Shown: positions 37,971 to 50,898 of the stretch, piece by piece
How positions within the stretch are numbered: position 1 is the first letter of the stretch
How the letters are laid out: each line of letters starts with the position of its first letter
Origin: Rhyacichthys aspro
Lineage: Eukaryota; Chordata; Actinopteri; Gobiiformes; Rhyacichthyidae
NCBI GenBank assembly: GCA_036850595.1
Contig: CM072170.1
Span: forward strand, 11,004,303 to 11,068,302
DNA length: 64,000 nucleotides
Direction of reading: 5' to 3'
The notes under the pieces: model-generated
Database searches by the model: none
Told to the model about the DNA's origin: nothing
Seen by the model: the letters and a program-made list of their open reading frames with translations, nothing else
Program-made: the position numbers and the translations under genes

Positions 37971-40900
37971 TCATCCATTACACTTAATTCCATTAGCGGT
38001 AGCTGGCAGCCTATTTGAGGAATGTTCCATGGTTTTTAGCCTTCAAACTGTCCATCCATAGACCACTGTGTAAACTGAACATGAAACCAGGATCAAAATG
38101 ATTTCCCTGCGTGCATATTTCTGCAGCTTTGAACTTCTGGAAGAGAGTGCAGAAGGTAAGAGTAGAACCACATAAACAGGCGGGAAACGTGCTAAAGCTA
38201 ATAGGGCTTCTAAAGGTGTATTGGAAAAAGTAAGCAGCTCCTTGCCCTTCTAGTTCTGCAAAAACACTTTAAAGGGGAAACGTAGTGATCTTTTGACATT
38301 TTACAGCTGTCAAGGGACTGGTCATTTACTTCAAGATCAAAGAGTTGGAAACTGTTGGAAGTAATCTGCCTATGAAAAGACAAGTGGTGGAAACTAATAA
38401 TGGGAGCCTGGGATGATTTGCTGAGATTTAACAATGGGGTTGGTGGACAGATGGACTGTCAAGATGGAAACAGTGTCTATTTTAAGCCTAGAAATGGGAG
38501 AAACTGGACTGGAAACATGCATGAGATCCAATCTTTTGCAGGCGCGGCCCATAAGAAATAGTTGGGTTTAGGATTACTTGGGCTAATGGGTTGAGATATA
38601 ATATATTGACTGTGTTAGGCCAAAAGGGCATATTTGGATCTTAAACTACATATTTTTGGTCAAACTTTCTCATAAATCATTTAAAGGAGAATGCACTCTG
38701 GGTTGTTGTATAAGAGTCTCGCAGGTGAGAAATAGCATTTGGACAGATACAGTTTAAGTTATCAGTTTTGATGGGTGACTGAGCTGGAAAAGAAGAGTGG
38801 AAAGTAAAGAGAGGCTATTTAAAACTTGTGTCCTGGAAAGTGTTTAGGTTATACACACTGATGAGAATTTGGGCTGTTTCTCTTTCAACAAACAACAGTG
38901 AGGTAATCTCAGCAGCAGATTGTGGAAGCCACACACGTGGATGTGGAAGTCAGGTGGTCTTAACTTAAACAGCTCCATGTGGGTCCAGCACAGCCTCTGT
39001 TCTGTTTCACTGACCTCTGAGCCGGAGGTCTACAAGTTTTCTAAAAATAGAGTTTATGTTCTGAACATCCTTTTCAATTTTTATGGCTAAGACCTGGAGT
39101 ACTGAAGGGTTGACTAATCCCTTTTGTCCGTCAAATCAATCATCTAATGTGTGATTGAGGATGTATTCTCTTTGACTGTTTTTGGATCAGTTAATCATCA
39201 CATGAGAAAATGTCTGGAGTTCATAAAAATCTGAGAATAAACCTGGATTTAACCTTCGTTGAGGACTAAAGAAGAGGATGGGAGATGGGGCCATGTTGGT
39301 TTACAATCAATTGCCTGGAAATCCTACATATGTCATAATGTGAGGTCTATTTTGGGGTCATGGACTCCGACCCTAGAGCTGACCTCCACAGGTGTCGACT
39401 TTCTAAATATAGCGCCCATTCTGACACAACACATTTAACTACACGGACAAAGGCAAACATTTAGTAAAGCACTTTCAAATGCCTGTTTGCTTAAGCCCCA
39501 TTTGATTAGAAGAAGAATTTTTGAAAACGAAAAAAAAAAAAAAAAATGCTTTTAAGTTTGTTCAAGGTTTTCTTTGAACCTTGATTAAAGCCCTATCACC
39601 TCACATTTAACTCTCCTGCACAGAGTTAAACTTTGATCTAAAGACCTACAGACCTAGGCTTCTAGGCTGTACAAAGGTGCAGTTGAAATGAATAGGTTGA
39701 TCAAACATTATAGGCCAAGGGCGTCAGGTTTGGTCTTTTTGCTCAGACAGTTTGCTTTCTGTCATACAGCCTTTTTCTAAAAGTAAAGATGCCCAAACAC
39801 ATCTTGAGGAAACAGTTGGCCTAAATGAAACTGTTTTTATGCTACCGTTGCAAAACCAAGCTGCTCACCTGAGCTGGTTTCCAGTCGGAATACAACACTA
39901 AGCTAAACACTTTGACTCCAGTGCTTCACTCTATATGTGCATTTCCTAAAATGTCACACTTTTGCTTGCAATGGCATACAAGCCACTTTACAAGTCAAGG
40001 AGGAAGTAGAAGGCCAAAATAGCAAGTGCAAACAAATAATCCGCATACTCTATGGATTTGAAAACGCATACAGTGGTGCGGGCGTTTTGAAGAACATTGA
40101 AGACAAATGTTTTAAATTCTGTGGCTTAAATTATGCAGCACTTTTTTTTGGTTCACATTCCTGTGGTTTCGTGTTAAGAGTAGAGTTTCCAACATTTAAT
40201 CGGCAGCAGCAGGAGAGTTCATTAAGCGGAGATGTACAAGGCTGTTTCGCCCGGGCTAATGTGGACTCATTTTAGAAGAGAACATACTTTTCACTACGAA
40301 CCATTTATCATTCTGTCGGCCTGAACTCACCAGCTCCACAGCTCTTAGCCTGACTACAAAGTGACTTCAATTTTCCACTTTAATGAGCACAACGTCAGTG
40401 TTTACACACCTTGTGGCCTGGTAAATCAGACCTAATGCTCACTAATATTTGAATCAAAACATTTCCGCGCTCAATGGCCATCTGAATGTAAACTCTGTAA
40501 ATATATATTCCTTCGTTTTCTCAGGCCACCACTTCCTCGCAGGAATGTCAGCTTCCCTCTATTAGCTTGGCACACGACCACATACCTTGGCTAATTAGCT
40601 TCCTGAAAAAGCCTTGGGTAAAAACATCAGCTTTAATCACACGCGCATGCTTTGTCTCATTGGCTGCCAAGGTAAATGTTACTCCAAGCCCAGGAGGAAA
40701 AAATGGGATTTTGCTTTGCGGGTTTCGGCTCCTCTGACAGGTGTTGTAAAGTCATGATGTGCTGCGATCCAGGTCATCTTAATGTTCCTCTAAACCAAAT
40801 AAATGACTGTTTTTCTATCATTAGACTTTAAAAGGCCTCTCATTCATCTTTGCACTCTGGAGTTGCCTGTTATGTCAAAGCTGAACGTGTGTGTTTACTG

Positions 40901-43900
40901 TCTTTTTTCTTCACGGTACACTTAGTTACTAGCTGTCAGTGGGGGGACTGGGCCTTCTTACGGCTGGACTGCTTTTACTGTGGTGTGTGTAGCTTTACAG
41001 TCAGAAACACAGTGTTCCTGCTGTGTACCGACTGTCTAGTTTCTAAATGTTTAGCAGCTGCCGACCAGTAAACAAACTGGTTTTAAAGGATTACAATGTT
41101 GAATGCAAAAAAACCCAAAAAACAGACAAAACCATTAAATGAGAAGCAACCGCATCAAGGGTCACAAAAGGTTGTGCATATTTCTATCCAGACGTTCATA
41201 AATGTGTGTAAAAGAGAAATTAACCTATTATTTTTCTTGTATTTGGTAAAAAAAACCCAAACAAACCTGTTTAATCAGCTACTAGTATTTTGTATTAGTA
41301 TTTTGCTATTTTTGCAATGTTCTGTGAGACTTTTATTATGACATATGTGTAGTTTGCTAATAACTTTGTAACAACACTTCCAATGAAACGTGACAGCTGA
41401 TGTTTGACTACAAGATTGTAAAGCATAATAATAATTTACTTACATTTACAATTATCAACAAGGAATTTAACAGAGATTGTTCAGCACATACTGGAAGCTT
41501 TGGCCAATCACATGTTGCATATTTTGTGATCTCAAGTTGTTGAAGTTCCCATTGGTTTACACCACTTGTCTATTCTATTATTTTTACCTTTTTTTAAAAA
41601 ATAATTTTAATTTTAATTTTAAAAAGGCATGAAAGGTCGCTTTGATGTTGTTGGGGAATGAAGGATGAGGTTGGCACTGGGACGGTAGAAGATGTAATTT
41701 ATAGACATATCTTTATATATCTATAAATTACATTTTCTAAGTACCAAAGAGAAGTTTCATTATTTCCCACAGAGGGCAAACTGAACACTACTGAAGCAGA
41801 TGCACACTCATCATCTGACCTGTTTTCTATGGACACCAGAATATTGTTGTAGGCCTACTGTGAGGTTTGGCATTTGAATTTGCAATTTTTCCACTAGATG
41901 CAGCCAAAAACTACAAACCTTTAACTAAAGGTCATGAGGTCAAAAAGAGTGCTTTGGCAGTTGACAATACATAACAAAGTGAGCCTTCTCACCCGGGCCA
42001 ATCAGAGCAGACTAGGCTTGGAGGGAGGGGCTTAAAGACAGAGGTAGCTAAAAGGAGGTATTTCAGAATAATAATAAGAGCAGCATACATAACCTTTACA
42101 TAACAGGATGTGTGAATTTCTCAAACCAAATTGTATCTACTGTATTTATTTATAAGCCAATTGTCTATTTCTTATAACAAAACTTCCCAAACAAAAAGCA
42201 TGGAGTTCTTGTTTATGAGTAACATCCGATTTAAGACAGTGCATGATTCACCCTGCGAACAGTGGAAAACATACCCCCGTCTGTCTGAGCACAGGTAAGA
42301 GAAACATGTGAAAGTTGGGTCGTCTGCACTGGCTTTGACAGCTAACTGAGCGATGACTCCTTCCTGCGTCATCACTTCCTCCTCACTTTGCTGAGGAATC
42401 CACATTGGGCTGCTCACGCTGCAGGAATATTCCATGTTGTTGTCAAGAAGATGATGGGAGCGTATTCTCCACTGTATGTTTGGAGAGGGCTGGGAGTCTG
42501 CCAGGTAAATCATTCTGGCAGCAGAAAAACAATAAAACCTACATACAAGGTGAAATTTATCGACTTATATCTCAGCTATATCTATTTTTGTAGATTTTAA
42601 TTAAACACTGTCAGACGTATTTTGATACTGGAACATCAGAAAAAGAACAGTGTGGTTATCCACAGCAGCACTGACATTGTAGGAGCCACTTTTAACATGG
42701 TATTAAAAAAAAACTAGTTAGCAGACATCTCTTCGAGCAGATAGGGTCACATAGCCACCAGACAGACAGGCAAACAGACAGACAGCCATGAAGCCAGGGT
42801 GTAGGCTGCAGAGTGACCTTGCAGCTCTCAGACAGAAGGAGGGAGGCCTGTGTTCCAGACTCACAGACAGACAGGGAGGGGTCCTGGTATAGCCACTGTG
42901 CAGAAAAGGCCTATCTGGAAACAATTAAAGCAGATGGGAAACCCTGTGCAGACCGTTTTCTATACAGCGCAGCATAATTCTATCAAGCATTAATTGAGAA
43001 CAGTGTTTTCCCGATGAGTATTTGCTCACCAAACCGCCAGTCACAGACACACAGTCCATTATTCCATCATCATCACACAAAGCCGCGGTTCACGTTTCTC
43101 ACAGTTTGCACTATTGTTTTTAATCCTTTATTCCGTGTGTTTACATTCACACACCTAGTCAAAGGGAAAACCCTAGAAGAGCAATATTTTCACAGCTGTT
43201 TATAAGGGAACCGACCTCTCCACACTAATCTTTCACCTATGCCTCATTCCCATTCGTCATCTGAAAAGTGTGTTACCTTACGCTGCGTTCAGCACAACTC
43301 CATCAAAGGGCAGATCTATTGTTGACCTCAAATGTTCTTTTGGAGCACGAGCTGGTTTTATGTCGTATATGCCAAAGGTCCGACTGGGTTTCATTGGTAA
43401 GGCCAGCACTCCAGCCGTGATGAGAGACGCTCAGTGCACACTTTCCTAATAAGATCTTTTTTGTGGCTTGAATGCTGTTCTTTCACATCAGTATTTTGCA
43501 GTGCCAGTGTAAGGAGAAGGACACGGGCCTTGTTTAAATGCCACACACATTATTTTTGATTTATAAATTGATGCTATTAGACTAATAAAGCACTCATATT
43601 TAATGACACAAGGTCTGTTGACAGATTCAGGAGGAGTGGGGTTGTTTTAGGTAACAGGCAAAATTGAAAATGCATCTTACATAAAATACGTACGTGAGAG
43701 TTTGTGTAACTCTCCTGTATGCATCAAACCCAGGAGTGAGTCAGTTTCTTTTTCACTGAAATGTTTATAAATCTATACCAGTGACAGAGCTTTAAAGCAA
43801 CAGAACGAGTGCACCATTATAGCAGCAACAGTGTGCTAAAGAATCTGGTGGTAACTAAACATTAAAGACTTGATTGTAATGTATACAATATTTCTTTGTT

Positions 43901-46900
43901 CTGGCATGAAGCCCTGTTTGAATAATAATTCAACACAATTCATTTTTTATTACTGATGCATTTATTTTTCTTCACAGATATGTTATTAGCTTTATATACT
44001 ATTACCACCAATTCAATTTCAAACTTAAGTTCAATAGCTTAACCTTTATTCAGCGTTGACAATAACCCAGTGCCACTGTGCCACAGACTTTAAAATCATT
44101 TGTTCTGTATTATATTTAAATATTGTAATATTGTGCAAAGTTCACCTGGTCACAACCGTATCCAAGAAAAGTCAATTAAAAGTGTTTAAAAGTTGTAAGA
44201 ATTGGCCAACAGGAGACAATGCAAGCTATTTCATGTTGACTAAACTTCTCTACAGTTTTAACCAGTATTGATTATATGTATAAAAAGGAGTACAAAACAT
44301 ATTTGTGTCATTGCAAATATTCAAATTCTGCAAAAAGAGATGTGATAAAAAGTCGACCAAAACATGATTATCACCCAGCTTTAAATGTCCTTTTGTATAA
44401 TTAAAACAAAAATAACTAATAGTGAGTGACCCTTGTGCCCGGGGCCTCTGGAATCTGTAGAAACGCTTCTGTTGTCAAAGCTGTTTATTTAACCCTACAG
44501 CATCTTTGTCTTCAACAATGACAAAACAACAATGCAGTGTTTGCATTGCCATAGAAACATGCATTGTAGTCCACAGCTATAATCAGTCATCAGTCTCCAT
44601 ATATTTTACCCCCAACTGTTGCACGGACATCATCTCAGAGCTATTTTCCCAGCTGTATCCAGTCCTCCTTAGTTTATAAATCCATCCGCTCGAGCAGCAA
44701 AGAGAGGCGATGACGCAGGAGCGAACCATTACTCAGGTATCTGTCAAGTCAACAACATACAACTGGGATTCTTCACAATCGATGTAATCCATTCTGTATA
44801 TATTACCACATAAAACAAATTGGACACTTGAAGATTGCATCAAAGTGTTACATCTTTCCACCTCTTTTATGCGTCTGAGATCACTGTTATCTTTGTAGCT
44901 GTAAAAGTCTGGCTGGACTTTTATGACTCATTGCTCATATATTGAATTTATTTTGCGGAAACATTCTATAGAACTTTTACAGCTCTGGATCTTTCAGCGT
45001 TAAACTTGGACGTCTGCTGGCTCCATATCGTGCCACAGAGCAGTTCAACATGTATGACCGAGGTCCCTGGTGAGCTCTCACTTACACTGACATTACAATG
45101 ATTGAAGGGTGCGACAGTTATGTAACCATAAGGTGCCGTGTGATGTTGTGAATATAAAGCCTGTTCCACAAGAGACGGCCTTTATGGGGCACTTCTGGCA
45201 GCTAGGTGTTTGGTGATCGCATGTCAATATGCAATCTGTCTCAGAAGACCGTTCCCCGAGTCCCTCTGCTTCCAACACATTCTTTCCTTTTAGTCTTGAA
45301 ATGGTCACTTTACTTAATTAGGCCTCTAGTTTCCAGGCCTTTTATTTTCCGCAAATCCTACATTTTTACCTTTGTTTGCTTTCTCTACATTGAAAGAAAC
45401 TTTCAGACACTTTAATCTAGATTAGATCTAGGTCAATTTGCAATTGCAATTTGTCTGAACTAAATGGAACACGTCCGTCAAAAGTCTGTTTACTTTTACA
45501 TCAAGATAACACTCTCTGCATTTGTGTAATAATAAAACATTTAAATACAGAAATACAGAAATGATTACGTTCCTTTTTCGATCAATTACTACTACTGCTA
45601 CTTCCTGTTTTCGTACAGCTGCCCAGAGGGGACAAACTTAGTACTATTGGAACAGAACGACATGTTTTGTTTTTTTGTTTCTTTTTCCGTGCTTTCATAA
45701 AGGTTTTGGGCATGAACTTGATTGTTCTTTTTTTTGTGTGTGTGAAATTGCCATCTGCCCTTATGCAATCAGATGATGCCCAAAAAGTCCAAAAACTATC
45801 TCACGACTTTAAAGGTCTGATTTTCAGGTCATAATCCTGAAGAGCTACATAGGCAAGTATTGTGTCAGTGTATCAGTGTCGTCCCTCTCGTGTAAACAGA
45901 CAATAACACGAACTGTGATAAAGACTGAAGGATGCTGGTTTACAGATAAATTCACAACGTTATTGTACAAGGTCATTCCAGGGTGGAATAATAGAGGTTC
46001 TCATTTGTGAAGATTCATTTTAATTGAAATAACCTTACTTCATAATATGCCTTAAAATAACTATGAGTATTACATTTGGGTTAGCTTCAGTGGCTAATTG
46101 GAAAAGGTGCAGTTTGCATTACTGCTGCTTAAGACCTTTGACTTTGGCTTTGTTTACTTCTGTTACATCTCTTGCTAACTACTATTCCTTTGTATCCAGT
46201 AAAGCTTATGTTGCTTCAGACCAATTAGAAAATGTTGGTTCAGTTCTGCAATTATGTCAAAATGACTGAATGAAAATAAGTAACAAAATCACAGGTAGCT
46301 AGTATTACTTCAGTAACCCGTGCTTTTGATGCTAACTGCTAACTTCCAACTTCCAGGTGTGGTTCTTTGTGCTTTCACAACTGATGCTCATACATAACAA
46401 ACTCTGAGCTAGATTGTACTTGCATATTAGTGATGTTGTTGATATGACAGGTTGACTTTTCTTTATACTGTTAAGTAATGTTTTGTCTGCTTTTGGTCAC
46501 TGAAACCATCACTGGCTGAAGTTGCCCCTTTTCACTGAATTTCGACTTCCTTTTGACTCTGTCCTCCGCGGTTCAGTGTTTTCGACTTTACCTCAGCTTC
46601 TCACGGTAACGATTCCCAGGTATGTTGTTCTCCTGACTCTTGGCCATGTGCTTTAGCGTGCCTGGCTCATGCAGCCTCTCCTGACTCAGTGTGTTTATGC
46701 AGGTGTGGGACATTCAGGACACACCGCCCTGTAGAGTCTGTTTGAGGGGCTTTTTCAGAGTAGCCTACCCCGCAGTATTAAAAAGGGGCCGCCTAGATGT
46801 GGCATTTAGTGGGACAGCCCAGAAAAGGCATTTCCTCAGGTTACTGGAAATGGAGCAGTAAAAGGTTTGAGAGTGAACGCATAATAACCACAAACGTTCT

Positions 46901-49900
46901 AGTGACAGCTCAAGGATAGACACTTTGACCTTTAAAAGCTGTTTTCGTGAATTGTGACCGCTCAAGATGGAGGAATATTGAACATGTTGGACAATAATGT
47001 GTTGTAGCTACTCATGCATGCATACCATATTTAATTTGTGGCTAATTCTTAAGCTTTAAAACTTAATGCATTGATTTTTTATTTTCTTTCCAGTCACGTA
47101 GGCTAGGGGAACTGGGAGTTCAAGCTGGCTGTAGGTGCAATGGTCATGTGAATGGGCGTCTGTGATATGTGCTAACCCATAAAACGCTGGTGAGGTGTTC
47201 TTGCTTATATAATGAGACCTAATTAACGTAATTTATGTACCTGGACGTGCCTGAAAAACTGTGGAGAAATTGTTATAAATTTGAAAAGTGTCGGTGGAGA
47301 AGCAGAGCGAACAATTAAAATTTTTAGGTAGTGCAATGAAATAGAAATGTAAAGAAATGGCCCTTCATGCAAACTTAAACTGCATCAAAGATATATATGT
47401 ATAACTCGAAAATACATTAAAAAACAAGGGCCACATCCCTCAAAAGCTTCACCTTTTTTATTCGTGGAATGAGGCATGATCCTTTTTTTAGGCCATTCAG
47501 CTAGGGTTACATTTCAAATTGCAAGAACGCATTGGTCATCACTAGTGGTAATAACAGACTCATACTTTTATGGTCAAGAAGGGCAGACTCACTTTATTTT
47601 GCACAAAGTTTCAGGGATAATGAATTCCTTTGGTTTGGCTGAACGGGCCCATAAACTGTTGAAATGATCATAACAGAGACGGACAAAAGAAAAAGAAGTG
47701 TTTGTTGGCTTATTGGGGAGCCACGGGGTTAAGTGCATGTTGTGATTGATCAGAAAAACAATGAACTGGAAGAAAACATTTTGGGCACACTCACAATTAA
47801 ATTTATCTTGATACTGGATCTGGTGAAAGTGCACCAAATAAAAATACTCAGAATTCCTGGTTTTTCAATCAGACAAATGCATTAACATACCAGAGCAAAG
47901 CTGCTCATGTTGAAGAAAATCCTGCGTCTGGATTGGCCTAATAGACTGTGAATTCAAAAACAGCCTTGCTGGCTACCAAGGGCTGATTTGTGTCCAATAG
48001 GCATTTATTTGTAACTCCTCAAATTAACAACCAACCCCAGGTCTGGTGGCATTCACACAAGCTCAGCGTTTATAATTTTACCCCTGCACTATGTTCCACT
48101 TTAAAGATTGCGAAGTTTGGCAGCAGCTTAAAATGAGCACATGCTCAATGAGCCATACTGTTGCCATATTGATACAAACATAGATGCACACACCCACAGT
48201 ACACTGCTCTTCCTCATCGCAGTGAACTAGGTTGAGAAATTTGAAAGAAAACAAACAGGATTCCAGAGTGGTGCGGTGTGGCGTGAGGCTGCTGGACTGA
48301 GACACAAAGAGAGGCCTGTTCGCGCCGTACAGGAGCATTCCTGCTAACAGAACAGGCTCTGGGACACTGTTGACCTAAGCTACTTTAGAATGTTTGTGCA
48401 ATAGCTTTTGACCACTTGATTAAAAATATCGTTTGATGCTGAAGCGGCTGTGTCCTGCCGAAGGGCAGTTTAGACTGGTCTGAACAGAACTAAAGGCCGT
48501 CCCATTGAAAGTAGAGCTCTTCTGAAGGCGACAACTGTTGGCATGAGATGGTAAGCCACAGCTGGACAGCTGATGACCATCCAATCTGTCTGGCATTGAC
48601 TTCATAATTATATAAGGTAAAATCAACTGAAACTGTGTCAACCATTTACTTTAATAAACAGAGTTTCAATGTTCCCTGTTTGCTTTTCACACTTTTCACT
48701 TTCCTGTGTGTCTGTCATTGCACAGTTCCAATATGTCAAGGCTCTAAGACAAGAAAAATTGGTGAGATGCAGACATTTGAGATTTGGAACTTGATTTGCC
48801 AAGAAAAATGTAGTGTAGCGAGGTGAATGTGACCCACTCTCCTCCATCAGCTAATACCATTCAAATGCCCTTGAGCACTTTTCTTAATGCCCAAATTGCT
48901 CTGGCGGATCTGGCCAGCCGACCAACAGAAGACGGCTGTGGTCGCACTGGGCAGCTGCCAGCTCGAATATGTATAAGTCTGTACGTGTGAAGAGTGGTGT
49001 CGATGAAAGAGAGCATGTGTGCTTGGCAAATATTACCAGGATAAATTAAGAGAAATAGGAGCAAATGTCTGAACTGAGTTTGTTTGATGTGGGAGCAGAT
49101 TTTGTCTTTGAGGGTCGGATTGAACTGGTTGAAGAACAGAAAGAAGGACTGACTTTAGCATGGTTCAGCTAGATGAGTAGCAAGACAGCAGACACCTGTT
49201 AAATATCAGCTGTGTCTAACCCTATGGAAGAGACAACTGGATGGTGTTACTGACAGCTCAGGAGCCTGCTGCTAGCTTTGAAGATGCACTTTTAAAGTCC
49301 ATTTTAAACAATAAAAATGATAAGAATGAAAACCTATCTAGACTGTAGCCAGGGTCTTGTCTGAGCTTGTCAACAATGCGTGCCACAAATTTTGAAGTTC
49401 TGAGTATGTTACTTTTTTGTATTAGCATCATTAGCTACAGTATATAGTCTGCAGGCAATGCAGCATCCTCAAATGGTGGAACTACTGGAATATCACACCC
49501 AATATGTTAAAGGTTTGTATTCTGCATTCAGTTTTAATTTATTACATTATGTTTTATTCAGTATCACCTGTTTAAATCCGCCATTATTTCAGCCATTATC
49601 TCCCAATCCCATCGAACCCAAGCTACGCAGAAACAAGTGAACAGAAGCAGGCCGTAAACTGGAAACGTCTCGAGTCCCTGGTGCGAAAACATGACGAACA
49701 TATCACATCACTGTGAGTAAACGTCTGTGACAGCAAGCTGTGTTTGCTGTGTGGATTTCACCCATCGTCCACTACTACCCCACCCATCAGCCCCTGTTAA
49801 CCTTTGACCCCGAAGCCTAACCTGCCTGCCCAAACACAGCCGTTACGCACTCTTCACACCTCCGTGGCTCTGGTAACTCTGTCCTCAGCTGACGTCAAAG

Positions 49901-50851
49901 CTGATTACAGGAAGGAAGTAATGTTGTTTTAGTAGTTTTCAAGTTGTTCAAATTTTAATTTAATAGATTTATCAAAATGTTCAATATCCATCCAATAGAA
50001 AAGATGTATTTTGACCTGAAAATATTGGATTTGTATATTTGTATATAGCAGTTAGGATAGGTTCCAGGTCGTTGTGACCCTCGGAGGCTGCCGTGGAGAT
50101 TGCAACTCCGGCTTGTGTTACAATAAAAATTTTATGCCGAAATATAAGGATCAGTATGTTTCTTTTCTGCCTCTCTTAAATTAAAGTTGTTAAAAGTTTA
50201 AATATCAATGGTTTGAAAATACTAGAATTTGTTGAGGATGGTTGAATAAAGTTGAAATTTGAAGAAAATTTGGATAGGTGCATTCTTTTCAAAAATATAT
50301 AGGGAAAATATCAGGTGTAAATGCCTCAGCAATTACACATTTTTTTTCAACAATAGCATCCTGTGTACAGCTTTGACAATACTATATCAGCAATTTGGCT
50401 CTAGCTAACTATTTCAAAACATCTGCACATTTTGTCGCAACAATATACTAACATTTTTAGCGCAATTTAGAGTCTTGGTAGAAATGGAAGAAAAAAAAAA
50501 AGTCGATGTAATACGTGCAGAAGGCTGATGCCAGTAAACACTAGCAAATCATGTAGCTTTAGCTCCCTAATTACCTGAAATTATGCACTTTGGATAGGAA
50601 GCCGTCTAGCTTACGTTCATGGCATGTTTATCCTGCTTAATCCAGCTCCTTCATGTGCAACAGCAGGAACTAGACGGCTACAGCCAAAGGCCTCTTGTCC
50701 AACTGTGACAAACAGCCACAATTTATTACCAACCGTTTCGGAGAGTGAGAATCAAATAGAGATGTCCGAAGCCAGAGTCGGGCCTCGGAGTAAAATACTT
50801 ACCACTATGTAACAATAACAGAGCTGCAGTTTGGTGAGGTTGTACTACTAG

Positions 50852-50855
<4 letters not shown>

Positions 50856-50897
<42 letters not shown>
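50856..50897. repeat. (GT)n microsatellite
   Basis: About 21 uninterrupted GT dinucleotides in intergenic DNA. Confidence 0.97.

Positions 50898-50898
<1 letters not shown>

Noticed and set aside
42758..42787. CAGA-rich stretch as a Smad-binding array for ccn2
   Set aside because: It looks like a simple repeat, is nearly 10 kb away and lacks partner motifs.
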